This document shows, in pieces, positions 1 through 5,211 of a stretch of DNA of 5,378 nt (its first letter is position 1; every line of letters begins with the position of its first letter). Where the stretch lies: assembly GCA_023416415.1 (NCBI GenBank), contig JAEZHR010000414.1, positions 1 through 5,378 on the forward strand. The letters are read 5' to 3'. Source of the stretch: Pseudomonadota bacterium. GTDB lineage: Bacteria; Pseudomonadota; Gammaproteobacteria; Burkholderiales; Burkholderiaceae_D. Under the pieces are notes generated by a model. That model was not told the DNA's origin and made no database searches. It was given only the letters and a program-made list of their open reading frames with translations. Made by a program: the position numbers and the translations under genes.

Positions 1-709
1 ATGCCAGTGTTTGCAGATTGCGGCGCACGTAGTCGCCGCCGACGACATCGAGTACGACATCGACACCGCGGCCCTGGGTATGGCGCTGGCAGGCGGCGAC
101 GAAATCCTCGTCACGCCAGCCGATGACCGCATCCGCGCCCCATGCGCGCAGGGCTTCGGCGCGCGTGGTATCGCCGACGGTGGCGATGACCCTTGCGCCC
201 GCCGCGCGGGCCATGCGAATGGCCAGCGTGCCGATGCCGCCCGCGCCGCCATGCACCAGCACGGTCTCGCCCATGGCAAGCCGGCCGAGTTCGAACAGGT
301 TGTGCCAGACGGTGAACAGCCCTTCGGGCAAGGCGGCGGCTTGCGCATCGCTCAACCACGCAGGAACGGGCAGCGAATGCGCCAGACGCGCCACGCACCA
401 CGGCGCATAGCCGCCGCCGGGCACCAGGCTCATCACGCGCTGGCCCAGCCACCGGTCTTCCACGCCGAGGCCGCAGGCAAGCACTTCGCCGCAGACTTCC
501 AGCCCCAGCACGTCGGTCACGCCGGGCGGCGGCGTGGCGATGCCTTGGCGCTGCATCACATCGGGGCGGTTCACGCCGGCGGCAAGCACCTTGAGCAGCA
601 CCTCGCCCGGCCCCGGTGTCGGGACGGGGCGTTCTGCCAGGTGCAGGACTTCAGGGCCGCCCGCTTCGCGGGCGACGATGGCAAGCATCGTTGAGGGTAA
701 AGAAGACAT
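1..709 (-). CDS. NAD(P)H:quinone oxidoreductase, zinc-independent MDR/PIG3 type (3' end cut by window edge)
   Basis: This is an MDR-superfamily oxidoreductase that probably reduces quinones or activated carbonyl compounds with NADPH in the cytoplasm. 236 codons are visible. The N-terminal GroES-like domain includes GGPEVL (residues 17-22), PGPGEV (32-37) and AAGVNRPDV (43-51), all typical of the quinone oxidoreductase/PIG3 group. The nucleotide-binding motif HGGAGGIG is at residues 153-160 and is followed by the usual helix and GARVIAT strand. I see no zinc-ligand cluster. The family is usually about 325 residues, so roughly 90 C-terminal residues lie beyond position 1. There are two in-frame ATGs, at 709 and 688, and neither has a good Shine-Dalgarno. 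Homologues usually begin near the second (MLAIVAREAGGPEVL), so 688 is a real alternative. The gene lies 83 nt downstream of the ABC ATPase with a terminator hairpin between, so it is probably transcribed separately. The substrate cannot be read from sequence. Confidence 0.9.
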   Translation of the reverse strand, partial: MSSLPSTMLAIVAREAGGPEVLHLAERPVPTPGPGEVLLKVLAAGVNRPDVMQRQGIATPPPGVTDVLGLEVCGEVLACGLGVEDRWLGQRVMSLVPGGGYAPWCVARLAHSLPVPAWLSDAQAAALPEGLFTVWHNLFELGRLAMGETVLVHGGAGGIGTLAIRMARAAGARVIATVGDTTRAEALRAWGADAVIGWRDEDFVAACQRHTQGRGVDVVLDVVGGDYVRRNLQTLA

Positions 710-726
710 GGATACGTAGAAGGCTG

Positions 727-777
727 AAAAACGGAAGGCTTGCCAGGGCATGCGGGTCACGGCATGCCCTGGCAAGC
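727..777 (-). terminator. Intrinsic terminator of the ABC ATPase gene
   Basis: Positions 738-753 and 762-777 form a perfect 16-bp inverted repeat with an 8-nt loop (754-761). One arm contains CTTGCCAGGGCATGC. Read on the minus strand, the stem starts 15 nt after the ATPase stop codon. A run of five T (complement of 727-731) follows about six bases after the stem. This is the expected order for a Rho-independent terminator acting on the minus-strand transcript, although the gap before the T run is slightly long. There is no close T run on the plus side, so bidirectional action is less likely. Confidence 0.8.
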
Positions 778-792
778 GTCGGACGAAGAGGT

Positions 793-1947
793 TTATTTCT
801 GCGGGGCGAATACGCTGACGCCATCGCACGGGAAGCTCAGACCGACCACGGTGCCGACCGGCCACTGTTCCATGGCCTTCAGTCCGGGGCTGCGCACGGT
901 CACGACCAGCGGTTCGGTCATCGGGATGTTCACGTCGACATAGGTGATGATGTGATCGCCCTGGAAGACATGGTTGGTGACCGTGCCGCTGAGCTGCGAC
1001 GTGGCGTGCAGGCTCTGCAGCTGAATGTTTTCCGGACGCAGATACACATCCAGGCGCTGCCCGTCGTTGGTGCCGCCGATCAGGCGCGAGCGGGGCAGGT
1101 CCAGCAGCGAAGCGCCGATGCGGATCTGTACCTTTTCGGCAGTTTGTCCGTGGTAGTAGCCCGGCAGGATGTTGACGTCGCCCAGGAACGCGGCCACGAA
1201 CGGGTCCTGCGGGTTGCGGTAAAGCTCCGACGGCGTGGCGATCTGGCGGATCGATCCGGCCGACATCACTGCAATCCGGTCCGACATGGCCAGGGCTTCG
1301 CCCTGGTCGTGCGTGACGAAAACCGTGGTCAATCCCAGTCTGCGCTGAATGTCGCGGATCTCCACCTGCATGGAACCGCGCAGGCTCTTGTCGAGCGCGG
1401 AGAAGGGTTCATCGAGCAGCAGGACCTTGGGCTGAATCACCAAAGCGCGCGCCAGTGCCACGCGCTGCTGCTGTCCGCCGGACAGTTCGCGCGGCTTGCG
1501 GTGGCCCAGGCCATCGAGCTTGACCATGGCCATGGCTTCCTTGACACGGCGATCGATCTCGTCGTTCGGCACCTTGCGCATGCGCAGTCCGTAACCGATG
1601 TTGCGCTCCACCGTCATGTGCGGGAACAGCGCGTAGTTCTGGAACACGATCCCAATCTGGCGCAGATGCGGCGGCTCGCTTGTGATCAGGTCGTCGCCGA
1701 TGAAAATTTCACCTCCATCGGCTTCGGCAAAGCCGGCGATGAGATTGAGCAGGGTCGTCTTGCCGCAGCCGGAAGGGCCCAGCAAGGTCAGGAACTCGCC
1801 TTCGCGAATCTTCAGGGACACCTCATGCAGCACGGTCTGGTCGTTGTACTTCTTGACGACATTTTCCAGGCTCACCGCAATTTCGGTGTGCTGGTGCAGG
1901 GGCATGGAGGAGCGCTGCGCAGCAGCAGCTGTAGCGACGTTTCTCAT
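793..1947 (-). CDS. ABC transporter ATP-binding protein, PotA-like (spermidine/putrescine/Fe3+-type importer class)
   Basis: This is the ATPase subunit of a binding-protein-dependent importer. It would sit on the cytoplasmic face of the inner membrane as a dimer with two permeases. From the chosen start it is 384 residues, a normal size for the PotA/UgpC/FbpC group. All ATPase motifs are intact: Walker A GPSGCGKTT (57-65), Q-loop FQNYALFP (Q103), signature LSGGQQQR (155-162), Walker B VLLLDEP (175-181), D-loop SALD (183-186) and switch histidine in THDQGEA (H213). A C-terminal TOBE-like regulatory region (about 255-384) carries LRPENIQL (303-310). The frame stays open to an ATG at 2079. The extra 44 codons read as non-coding and precede no usual family sequence, so I chose ATG 1947, which has a weak purine stretch (GAGAG) just upstream. 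ATG 1905 (MPLHQH) is possible but has a pyrimidine-rich upstream. No permease or solute-binding gene is adjacent on either side, so substrate cannot be assigned. Polyamine, 2-aminoethylphosphonate, iron or opine-like substrates are all used by this class. Confidence 0.93.
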   Translation of the reverse strand: MRNVATAAAAQRSSMPLHQHTEIAVSLENVVKKYNDQTVLHEVSLKIREGEFLTLLGPSGCGKTTLLNLIAGFAEADGGEIFIGDDLITSEPPHLRQIGIVFQNYALFPHMTVERNIGYGLRMRKVPNDEIDRRVKEAMAMVKLDGLGHRKPRELSGGQQQRVALARALVIQPKVLLLDEPFSALDKSLRGSMQVEIRDIQRRLGLTTVFVTHDQGEALAMSDRIAVMSAGSIRQIATPSELYRNPQDPFVAAFLGDVNILPGYYHGQTAEKVQIRIGASLLDLPRSRLIGGTNDGQRLDVYLRPENIQLQSLHATSQLSGTVTNHVFQGDHIITYVDVNIPMTEPLVVTVRSPGLKAMEQWPVGTVVGLSFPCDGVSVFAPQK

Positions 1948-1984
1948 ATCTCTCACGGCGAAGTAAAGGTGAACACACAGGTGC

Positions 1985-2048
1985 AGCAACGACCCTTGCG
2001 CCTGGTGCGCCGGCGGGCTACTGCCCCTCGACACCTTCGGGTGTTGCT
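1985..2048 (-). promoter_or_regulatory. Possible folded 5' leader of the ABC ATPase mRNA
   Basis: Read on the minus strand, AGCAAC (2048-2043) is complementary to GTTGCT (1990-1985). This could close a loop that holds a hairpin ACACC-CGAA-GGTGT (2044-2031), a GGGC-AGTA-GCCC hairpin and a GCGC/GCGC hairpin. The closing stem and first hairpin share two bases, so they cannot both form in full. On the plus strand the first hairpin has a C(TTCG)G loop. I do not recognise a known riboswitch class. GC-rich DNA yields chance hairpins, so this is only a candidate. Confidence 0.2.
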
Positions 2049-2070
2049 CACATCTTGCGTCCAACGATAA

Positions 2071-2082
2071 GCGATTCATCGC
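2071..2082. repeat. Short inverted repeat GCGAT-TC-ATCGC
   Basis: Two perfect 5-bp arms are separated by 2 bp, 124 bp upstream of the ATPase start. The near-palindromic 12-mer could be a regulator half-site pair, or a tiny hairpin in the leader if transcription starts further upstream. It is short enough to arise by chance. Confidence 0.25.
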
Positions 2083-2187
2083 GCCATGACTGTTTGCGGA
2101 ATTTGAGGCAACGCTTCAGAAAAAACAAAGCGCGCATTGGCGAAGACGGCACGACAGGGATTGCAGTGAAAACGCGCAGGGTGAGCG

Positions 2188-2203
2188 TGCGAAGCGCCTG
2201 CCA
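2188..2203 (-). promoter_or_regulatory. Weak sigma-54-like promoter facing the ABC ATPase
   Basis: On the minus strand the sequence reads TGGCAGG-CGCT-TCGCA. Compared with the sigma-54 consensus TGGCAC-N5-TTGCA it keeps the GG and GC dinucleotides at the required 10-nt spacing and matches 9 of 11 consensus bases. A start here would give a leader of about 230 nt before ATG 1947, which is long. GG-N10-GC is common in GC-rich DNA, so confidence is low. Confidence 0.22.
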
Positions 2204-2274
2204 CTTTGCTTTTTCCAACGGGGGGCATCAGAAAAGCGTGATTCCCAAGCGTGGTCCCATTCATGAAACTTTGG

Positions 2275-2289
2275 GCTGTCGATGACAGC
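2275..2289. repeat. Inverted repeat GCTGTC-GAT-GACAGC, candidate operator
   Basis: Perfect 6-bp arms flank a 3-bp spacer. The site is 92 bp upstream of the monooxygenase start and about 100 bp upstream of the start point predicted from the sigma-54-like element on the other strand. The size and symmetry fit a dimeric DNA-binding regulator. No regulator gene is in the window to pair it with. Confidence 0.35.
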
Positions 2290-2325
2290 GTTCTCCACGA
2301 TTGCTGTGCGTCTTCGAGCAGCGGT

Positions 2326-2349
2326 CAAGGCGAATGCCTTGGCAAGGCA
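2326..2349. repeat. Two interlocked inverted repeats upstream of the monooxygenase, candidate operator or leader hairpin
   Basis: CAAGGC-GAAT-GCCTTG (2326-2341) is a perfect 6-bp dyad. Its right arm is reused in TGCCTT-GGC-AAGGCA (2335-2349), another perfect 6-bp dyad. The block ends 31 bp before the start codon of the flavin monooxygenase. In DNA this could be a repressor or activator site at the promoter. In RNA the two stems exclude each other, which could form a small switch in the leader. The sequence alone does not decide between these. Confidence 0.4.
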
Positions 2350-2369
2350 GACCTGGATGGATTGTCCTT

Positions 2370-2375
2370 AGGAAG
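2370..2375 (+). promoter_or_regulatory. Ribosome binding site of the flavin monooxygenase
   Basis: AGGAAG lies 5 nt before the ATG at 2381. It is the clearest Shine-Dalgarno in the window and fixes this start. Confidence 0.8.
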
Positions 2376-2380
2376 ATCAA

Positions 2381-3628
2381 ATGAAAGTGGAAAGAATCAA
2401 CACGGTAGTGGTAGGCGGCGGACAGGCCGGCGTGGCGATGAGTGAACATCTCGCGCAGATGGGTGTGCCGCATGTGGTGCTGGAGCGCGGTCGGATCGCC
2501 GAACGCTGGCGCTCGGAGCGCTGGGACTCGCTGGTTGCCAACGGTCCGGCGTGGCATGACCGTTTCCCGAACATGAAGTTCGAGGATATCCCTCAGGGCA
2601 CGTTTCCCCCGAAGGAGCGCATGGCCCAGTACTTCGAAGACTACGCACGCATGCTCAAGGCGCCGATTCGCACCGGGGTGGAAGTCAGGTCGGTGGAAAA
2701 GCTCGAAGGCAAGTTCGGCTTCAAGGTGATCACTTCGGAAGGAGAAATCGAAGCCACCAATGTGGTCGCTGCAACGGGGCCGTTCCAGGTGCCGGCGTTC
2801 CCCGCCATCGTGCCGGCATCGGCGCCCGTGGAGCAGCTGCACTCGTCGACCTACAAGAATCCGGATCAGCTCAAGCCAGGCGCGGTTCTGGTCGTCGGCG
2901 CCGGGGCTTCGGGTTCGCAGATTGCCGAAGAGCTGCGCAAGGCCGGCCGGGAAGTCTATCTGTCGGTCGGCGAGCATTACCGTCCGCCGCGCTCCTACCG
3001 CGGGCGCGACTACTGCTGGTGGCTGGGCGCGCTGGGCCTGTGGGACGAGGTCAAGATCAAGCCCAAGAAGCAGCACGTGGCCTTTGCCGTGAGCGGTTAC
3101 GAGGGTGGGCGCACCGTGGATTTCCGGCGTCTTGCGCACATGGGCATCCAGCTCGTGGGCATTACGGAATCGTATGAAGACGGCGTGCTGCGCTTCAAGG
3201 AGGGGCTGGCCGAGAACATCGCGGAAGGCGATCGCGCCTACTTTGACGTGCTGCGCGATGCCGACGCCTACATCGAGCGCCATTGCCTGGACCTGCCGCC
3301 CGAGCCGGAAGCGTGGGAACTGCTGTCCGATCCGCAGTGCGTGACGCAGCCGATCCTGAGCGTCGATCTGGCGGCCGCCGGCATCACCACCATTCTCTGG
3401 GCCACCGGCTTCAAGTTCGACTACAGCTGGCTCAAGGTCGATGCCTTCGACGAGAACGGCATGCCGTTCCACAAGCGCGGCATTTCGGCGGAAAGCGGGA
3501 TCTACTTCCTCGGCCTGCCGAACCTGGTCAACCGCGCTTCGTCCTTCATCTACGGGGTGTGGCACGACGCGAAGTACATTGCCGACCACATCGTGATGCA
3601 GGACGGCTACCTGAACTACAAGCCTTAG
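2381..3628 (+). CDS. Flavin-containing monooxygenase-like NAD(P)/FAD oxidoreductase (CzcO/YUCCA-like)
   Basis: This is a 415-residue class B flavoprotein monooxygenase-like enzyme. Such enzymes use FAD, NADPH and O2 to oxygenate nitrogen, sulfur, carbonyl or 2-oxo-acid substrates. The start ATG has AGGAAG 5 nt upstream. The N-terminal FAD Rossmann motif is VVVGGGQAG (9-17), and an acidic residue E35 ends the second strand. WRSERWDSL (43-51) is typical of the family. The NAD(P)H-binding motif is VVGAGASG (171-178). ATG motifs occur at 131-133 and 341-343 (WATGF). The FMO fingerprint FxGxxxHxxx(Y/F) is only partly kept: H154 and Y158 are present in LHSSTY, but the expected F and G are A148 and V150. 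No signal peptide or membrane segment is seen, so it should be cytoplasmic. It is divergent from the ABC ATPase and is followed by a hydroxy-acid dehydrogenase on the same strand, 230 bp away. Substrate unknown. Baeyer-Villiger, N-hydroxylating or YUCCA-like decarboxylating activity are all possible, and a non-oxygenating oxidoreductase is not excluded. Confidence 0.92.
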   Translation: MKVERINTVVVGGGQAGVAMSEHLAQMGVPHVVLERGRIAERWRSERWDSLVANGPAWHDRFPNMKFEDIPQGTFPPKERMAQYFEDYARMLKAPIRTGVEVRSVEKLEGKFGFKVITSEGEIEATNVVAATGPFQVPAFPAIVPASAPVEQLHSSTYKNPDQLKPGAVLVVGAGASGSQIAEELRKAGREVYLSVGEHYRPPRSYRGRDYCWWLGALGLWDEVKIKPKKQHVAFAVSGYEGGRTVDFRRLAHMGIQLVGITESYEDGVLRFKEGLAENIAEGDRAYFDVLRDADAYIERHCLDLPPEPEAWELLSDPQCVTQPILSVDLAAAGITTILWATGFKFDYSWLKVDAFDENGMPFHKRGISAESGIYFLGLPNLVNRASSFIYGVWHDAKYIADHIVMQDGYLNYKP

Positions 3629-3643
3629 CAGGGCATCCGGATG

Positions 3644-3685
3644 AAGCCGGGGAGTTCGAGCGCTTGCGCGCGGAACTCCCCGCTT
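3644..3685 (+). terminator. Hairpin after the flavin monooxygenase, probable terminator
   Basis: CGGGGAGTTC (3648-3657) pairs perfectly with GAACTCCCCG (3673-3682). If C3648 is bulged, the stem extends outward with AAGC/GCTT to 13 bp (3644-3685). The 15-nt interval can form a further GCGC stem. It begins 15 nt after the stop codon. A T run after the stem is missing, so it may act as a weak or Rho-assisted terminator, or as an mRNA 3' stabiliser that separates expression of the two flavoenzymes. Confidence 0.5.
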
Positions 3686-3858
3686 CCGCATGTGGACGGG
3701 AGAAGTGCCGGTTCCCGGCACAAGAGCCCGATGCATCCGGACGATCTACAAGTCTTCGCCATGTTCCAGCCATCGGGCATGGACATGCCGGTTGTTCAAT
3801 CTCTTCATTCGCGCAGTGCCGCCCGGACGTTCCGGTGCAGTTGCTGCACGCACTCCTC

Positions 3859-5001
3859 ATGACCGAATTCACCTGCATCGAAGATCTCCGCCAGCTTGCG
3901 CAGCGGCGCGTGCCGCGCATGTTCTATGACTATGTCGACACCGGCTCGTGGACCGAATACACCTACCGTGAAAACGAAGCCGCATTCGGGCGCCTGGAGT
4001 TTCGCCAGCGCGTGGCGGTGGACATCACCGAGCGCAGCACCGCCACGCGAATGGTGGGCCAGTCCGTGAGCATGCCGGTGGCGATCGCCCCGACCGGGCT
4101 GACGGGCATGATTCACCCCGACGGCGAGATCCATGCAGCACGCGCCGCAAAGAAGGCGGGCGTGCCATTTACCCTGTCGACCATGAGCATCTGCTCGATC
4201 GAAGCTGTCGCGCAGGCCACCAACTACCACCCGTTCTGGTTTCAGCTGTACGTGATGCGCGATCGCGAGTTCGTCGCGTCACTGATCCGGCGTGCGCAGG
4301 ATGCCCGGTGCTCGGCGCTTGTGGTCACGATGGATCTGCAGGTCTTCGGCCAGCGGCACAAGGACAAGAAGAACGGCTTGTCGGCGCCGCCGAAGCCCAC
4401 GCTGCGCAACCTGGTGAATCTGGCCACCAAGCCGCGCTGGTGCTGGAACATGCTGGGCACCAGCAACCGGCAGTTCGGCAACGTCATCGGGCATGCAAAA
4501 GGGGTGGACAACATCGGTTCGCTGGTGGAGTGGACCCGGGATCAGTACGATCCGCGCCTGTCGTGGCAGGACGTCGAGTGGATCAAGAAACTGTGGGGCG
4601 GCAAGCTCATCGTCAAGGGCATCATGGACGTGGAGGATGCGCGGCATGCCGTCGCCGCCGGCGCCGATGCCCTTATCGTTTCCAACCATGGCGGCCGCCA
4701 GCTCGACGGCGCGCCCGCGTCGCTGGCGGCACTGCCGCCCATCGTGCAGGCCGTCGGACCGGACATCGAAGTGCACTTCGATGGCGGAATCCGTTCGGGA
4801 CAGGATGTTCTCAAGGCCTGGGCGATGGGCGCCAGGGGCACCTACATCGGACGCGCCATGCTCTACGGCCTCGGTGCAGCGGGCGAGCGCGGCGTCAGCG
4901 CCGCCCTGGAAATCATCCGCAACGAGCTCGATCTGTCGATGGCCTTCTGCGGCAAGACCCGCATCGAGCAGGTTGGCCGGGACATCCTTTTCGGGAATTG
5001 A
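3859..5001 (+). CDS. FMN-dependent alpha-hydroxy-acid dehydrogenase/oxidase, LldD-like
   Basis: This is a 380-residue TIM-barrel flavoenzyme of the L-lactate dehydrogenase/glycolate oxidase family. It oxidises a 2-hydroxy acid to the 2-oxo acid and passes electrons to quinone, oxygen or another acceptor. Catalytic and FMN residues of the family are all visible: Y25 in YDY, Q129 and Y131 in FQLY, D159 in TMDLQ, K253 in IVKGI, H277 and R280 in SNHGGRQLD, and R312 in FDGGIRSGQD. The FMN phosphate region GARGTYIGRA is at 324-333. Length is normal and the frame is intact. Family members usually begin with this type of sequence (CIEDLRQLAQRRVPRMFYDY), so ATG 3859 is chosen although the open frame extends much further upstream. 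No Shine-Dalgarno precedes it, which is odd. It follows the flavin monooxygenase on the same strand after 230 bp that contain a hairpin, so co-transcription is uncertain. Lactate is the default guess, but the family also takes glycolate, mandelate and other hydroxy acids. Confidence 0.94.
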   Translation: MTEFTCIEDLRQLAQRRVPRMFYDYVDTGSWTEYTYRENEAAFGRLEFRQRVAVDITERSTATRMVGQSVSMPVAIAPTGLTGMIHPDGEIHAARAAKKAGVPFTLSTMSICSIEAVAQATNYHPFWFQLYVMRDREFVASLIRRAQDARCSALVVTMDLQVFGQRHKDKKNGLSAPPKPTLRNLVNLATKPRWCWNMLGTSNRQFGNVIGHAKGVDNIGSLVEWTRDQYDPRLSWQDVEWIKKLWGGKLIVKGIMDVEDARHAVAAGADALIVSNHGGRQLDGAPASLAALPPIVQAVGPDIEVHFDGGIRSGQDVLKAWAMGARGTYIGRAMLYGLGAAGERGVSAALEIIRNELDLSMAFCGKTRIEQVGRDILFGN

Positions 5002-5025
5002 ACGTTCGCCGTGGAGGCACCGCTG

Positions 5026-5045
5026 TCCCGCTTGCGTGAGCGGGG
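5026..5045. terminator. Short hairpin after the hydroxy-acid dehydrogenase
   Basis: CCCGCT (5027-5032) pairs with AGCGGG (5039-5044), with T·G wobbles at both ends and a GCGT loop. It begins 25 nt after the stop codon. There is no T run on either side, so terminator function is tentative. Confidence 0.35.
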
Positions 5046-5053
5046 CCGGGGGT

Positions 5054-5074
5054 GTGGGCAATGCTGTTGCCCAT
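5054..5074. terminator. Second hairpin in the convergent gap
   Basis: TGGGCAA (5055-5061) pairs perfectly with TTGCCCA (5067-5073) around a 5-nt loop TGCTG, with one more G·T wobble outside. It lies between two convergent genes and could help block read-through from either side. No T run follows on either strand. Confidence 0.35.
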
Positions 5075-5177
5075 GTCTGCGAATTCGGGGGGTGCACCGT
5101 TGCCGCGGCAAAGCCGAGGCGCGCTAGGTGCGCCCTGCGTCTGCTGTGGCGCGGTTCTGCGGAAAGCGGCAGAACGC

Positions 5178-5195
5178 CTTCCTTCCGAAAGGAGG
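5178..5195 (-). terminator. Hairpin just downstream of the argE-like stop codon
   Basis: On the plus strand CCTTCCTT-type bases 5178-5184 pair with 5189-5195 (core TCCTT/AAGGA) around a 4-nt loop. Read on the minus strand it starts 17 nt after the stop codon of the deacetylase gene. The stem is only 7 bp and there is no T run, so this is a weak candidate terminator. Confidence 0.25.
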
Positions 5196-5211
5196 AGGGC
5201 CTGTCTCGCGA

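Larger units (their letters stand above)
1948..2380. other. Divergent intergenic region between the ABC ATPase and the flavin monooxygenase
   Basis: This 433-bp gap contains the 5' regions of both flanking genes. Short open frames cross it on both strands, but none has a ribosome site, recognisable protein or good codon pattern, so I call no gene here. It is less uniformly GC-rich than the flanks, with an A6 run at 2119-2124. It holds several inverted repeats (2071-2082, 2275-2289, 2326-2349), a sigma-54-like element facing the ATPase and a set of short hairpins nearest the ATPase start. I found no convincing sigma-70 promoter in either direction. The density of dyads suggests regulated divergent transcription, but no regulator gene is in view. 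Confidence 0.7.

Noticed and set aside
111..452. A second minus-strand open frame inside the quinone oxidoreductase gene.
   Set aside because: It overlaps the oxidoreductase in another frame. The oxidoreductase frame contains the conserved GGPEVL and GGAGGIG motifs, while this one is an arginine-rich shadow.
616..2070. A 484-codon open frame on the plus strand opposite the ABC ATPase.
   Set aside because: It is antisense to a gene with every ATPase motif intact. Its protein is rich in H, R, Q and V without recognisable domains, which is the usual shadow of a GC-rich gene, and it has no convincing ribosome site.
1948..2079. A 44-codon N-terminal extension of the ABC ATPase starting at ATG 2079.
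   Set aside because: The added residues resemble translated non-coding DNA, the ATG has no ribosome site, and the length from 1947 already matches the family.
2096..2133. A sigma-70-like pair on the minus strand toward the ABC ATPase (TTGTTT, 16 nt, TCAAAT).
   Set aside because: Only 3 of 6 and 4 of 6 matches to the consensus hexamers. An A/T-rich patch gives such pairs by chance, so it is not listed as a promoter.
2055..2285. Small open frames on both strands in the divergent gap (plus 2055-2285, minus 2076-2264).
   Set aside because: They lack ribosome sites, recognisable sequence and coding-like third-position bias. The gap is better explained as regulatory.
2261..3736. A 491-codon open frame on the minus strand covering the whole flavin monooxygenase gene.
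   Set aside because: The opposite strand encodes a clear FAD/NADPH enzyme with a good ribosome site. The antisense product has low-complexity H/R/V composition and no known motif.
3633..3744. Two copies of GCATCCGGA exactly 100 bp apart (3633 and 3733), the first within the palindrome CATCCGGATG.
   Set aside because: A nine-base match in a GC-rich spacer is too short to treat as a repeat element. The 100-bp spacing is probably coincidence.
3283..3858. An upstream in-frame extension of the hydroxy-acid dehydrogenase to ATG 3283.
   Set aside because: It would overlap the monooxygenase gene by more than 300 bp in another frame. Family members start at the MTEFTCIEDL region, so the extension is only an open frame in GC-rich DNA.
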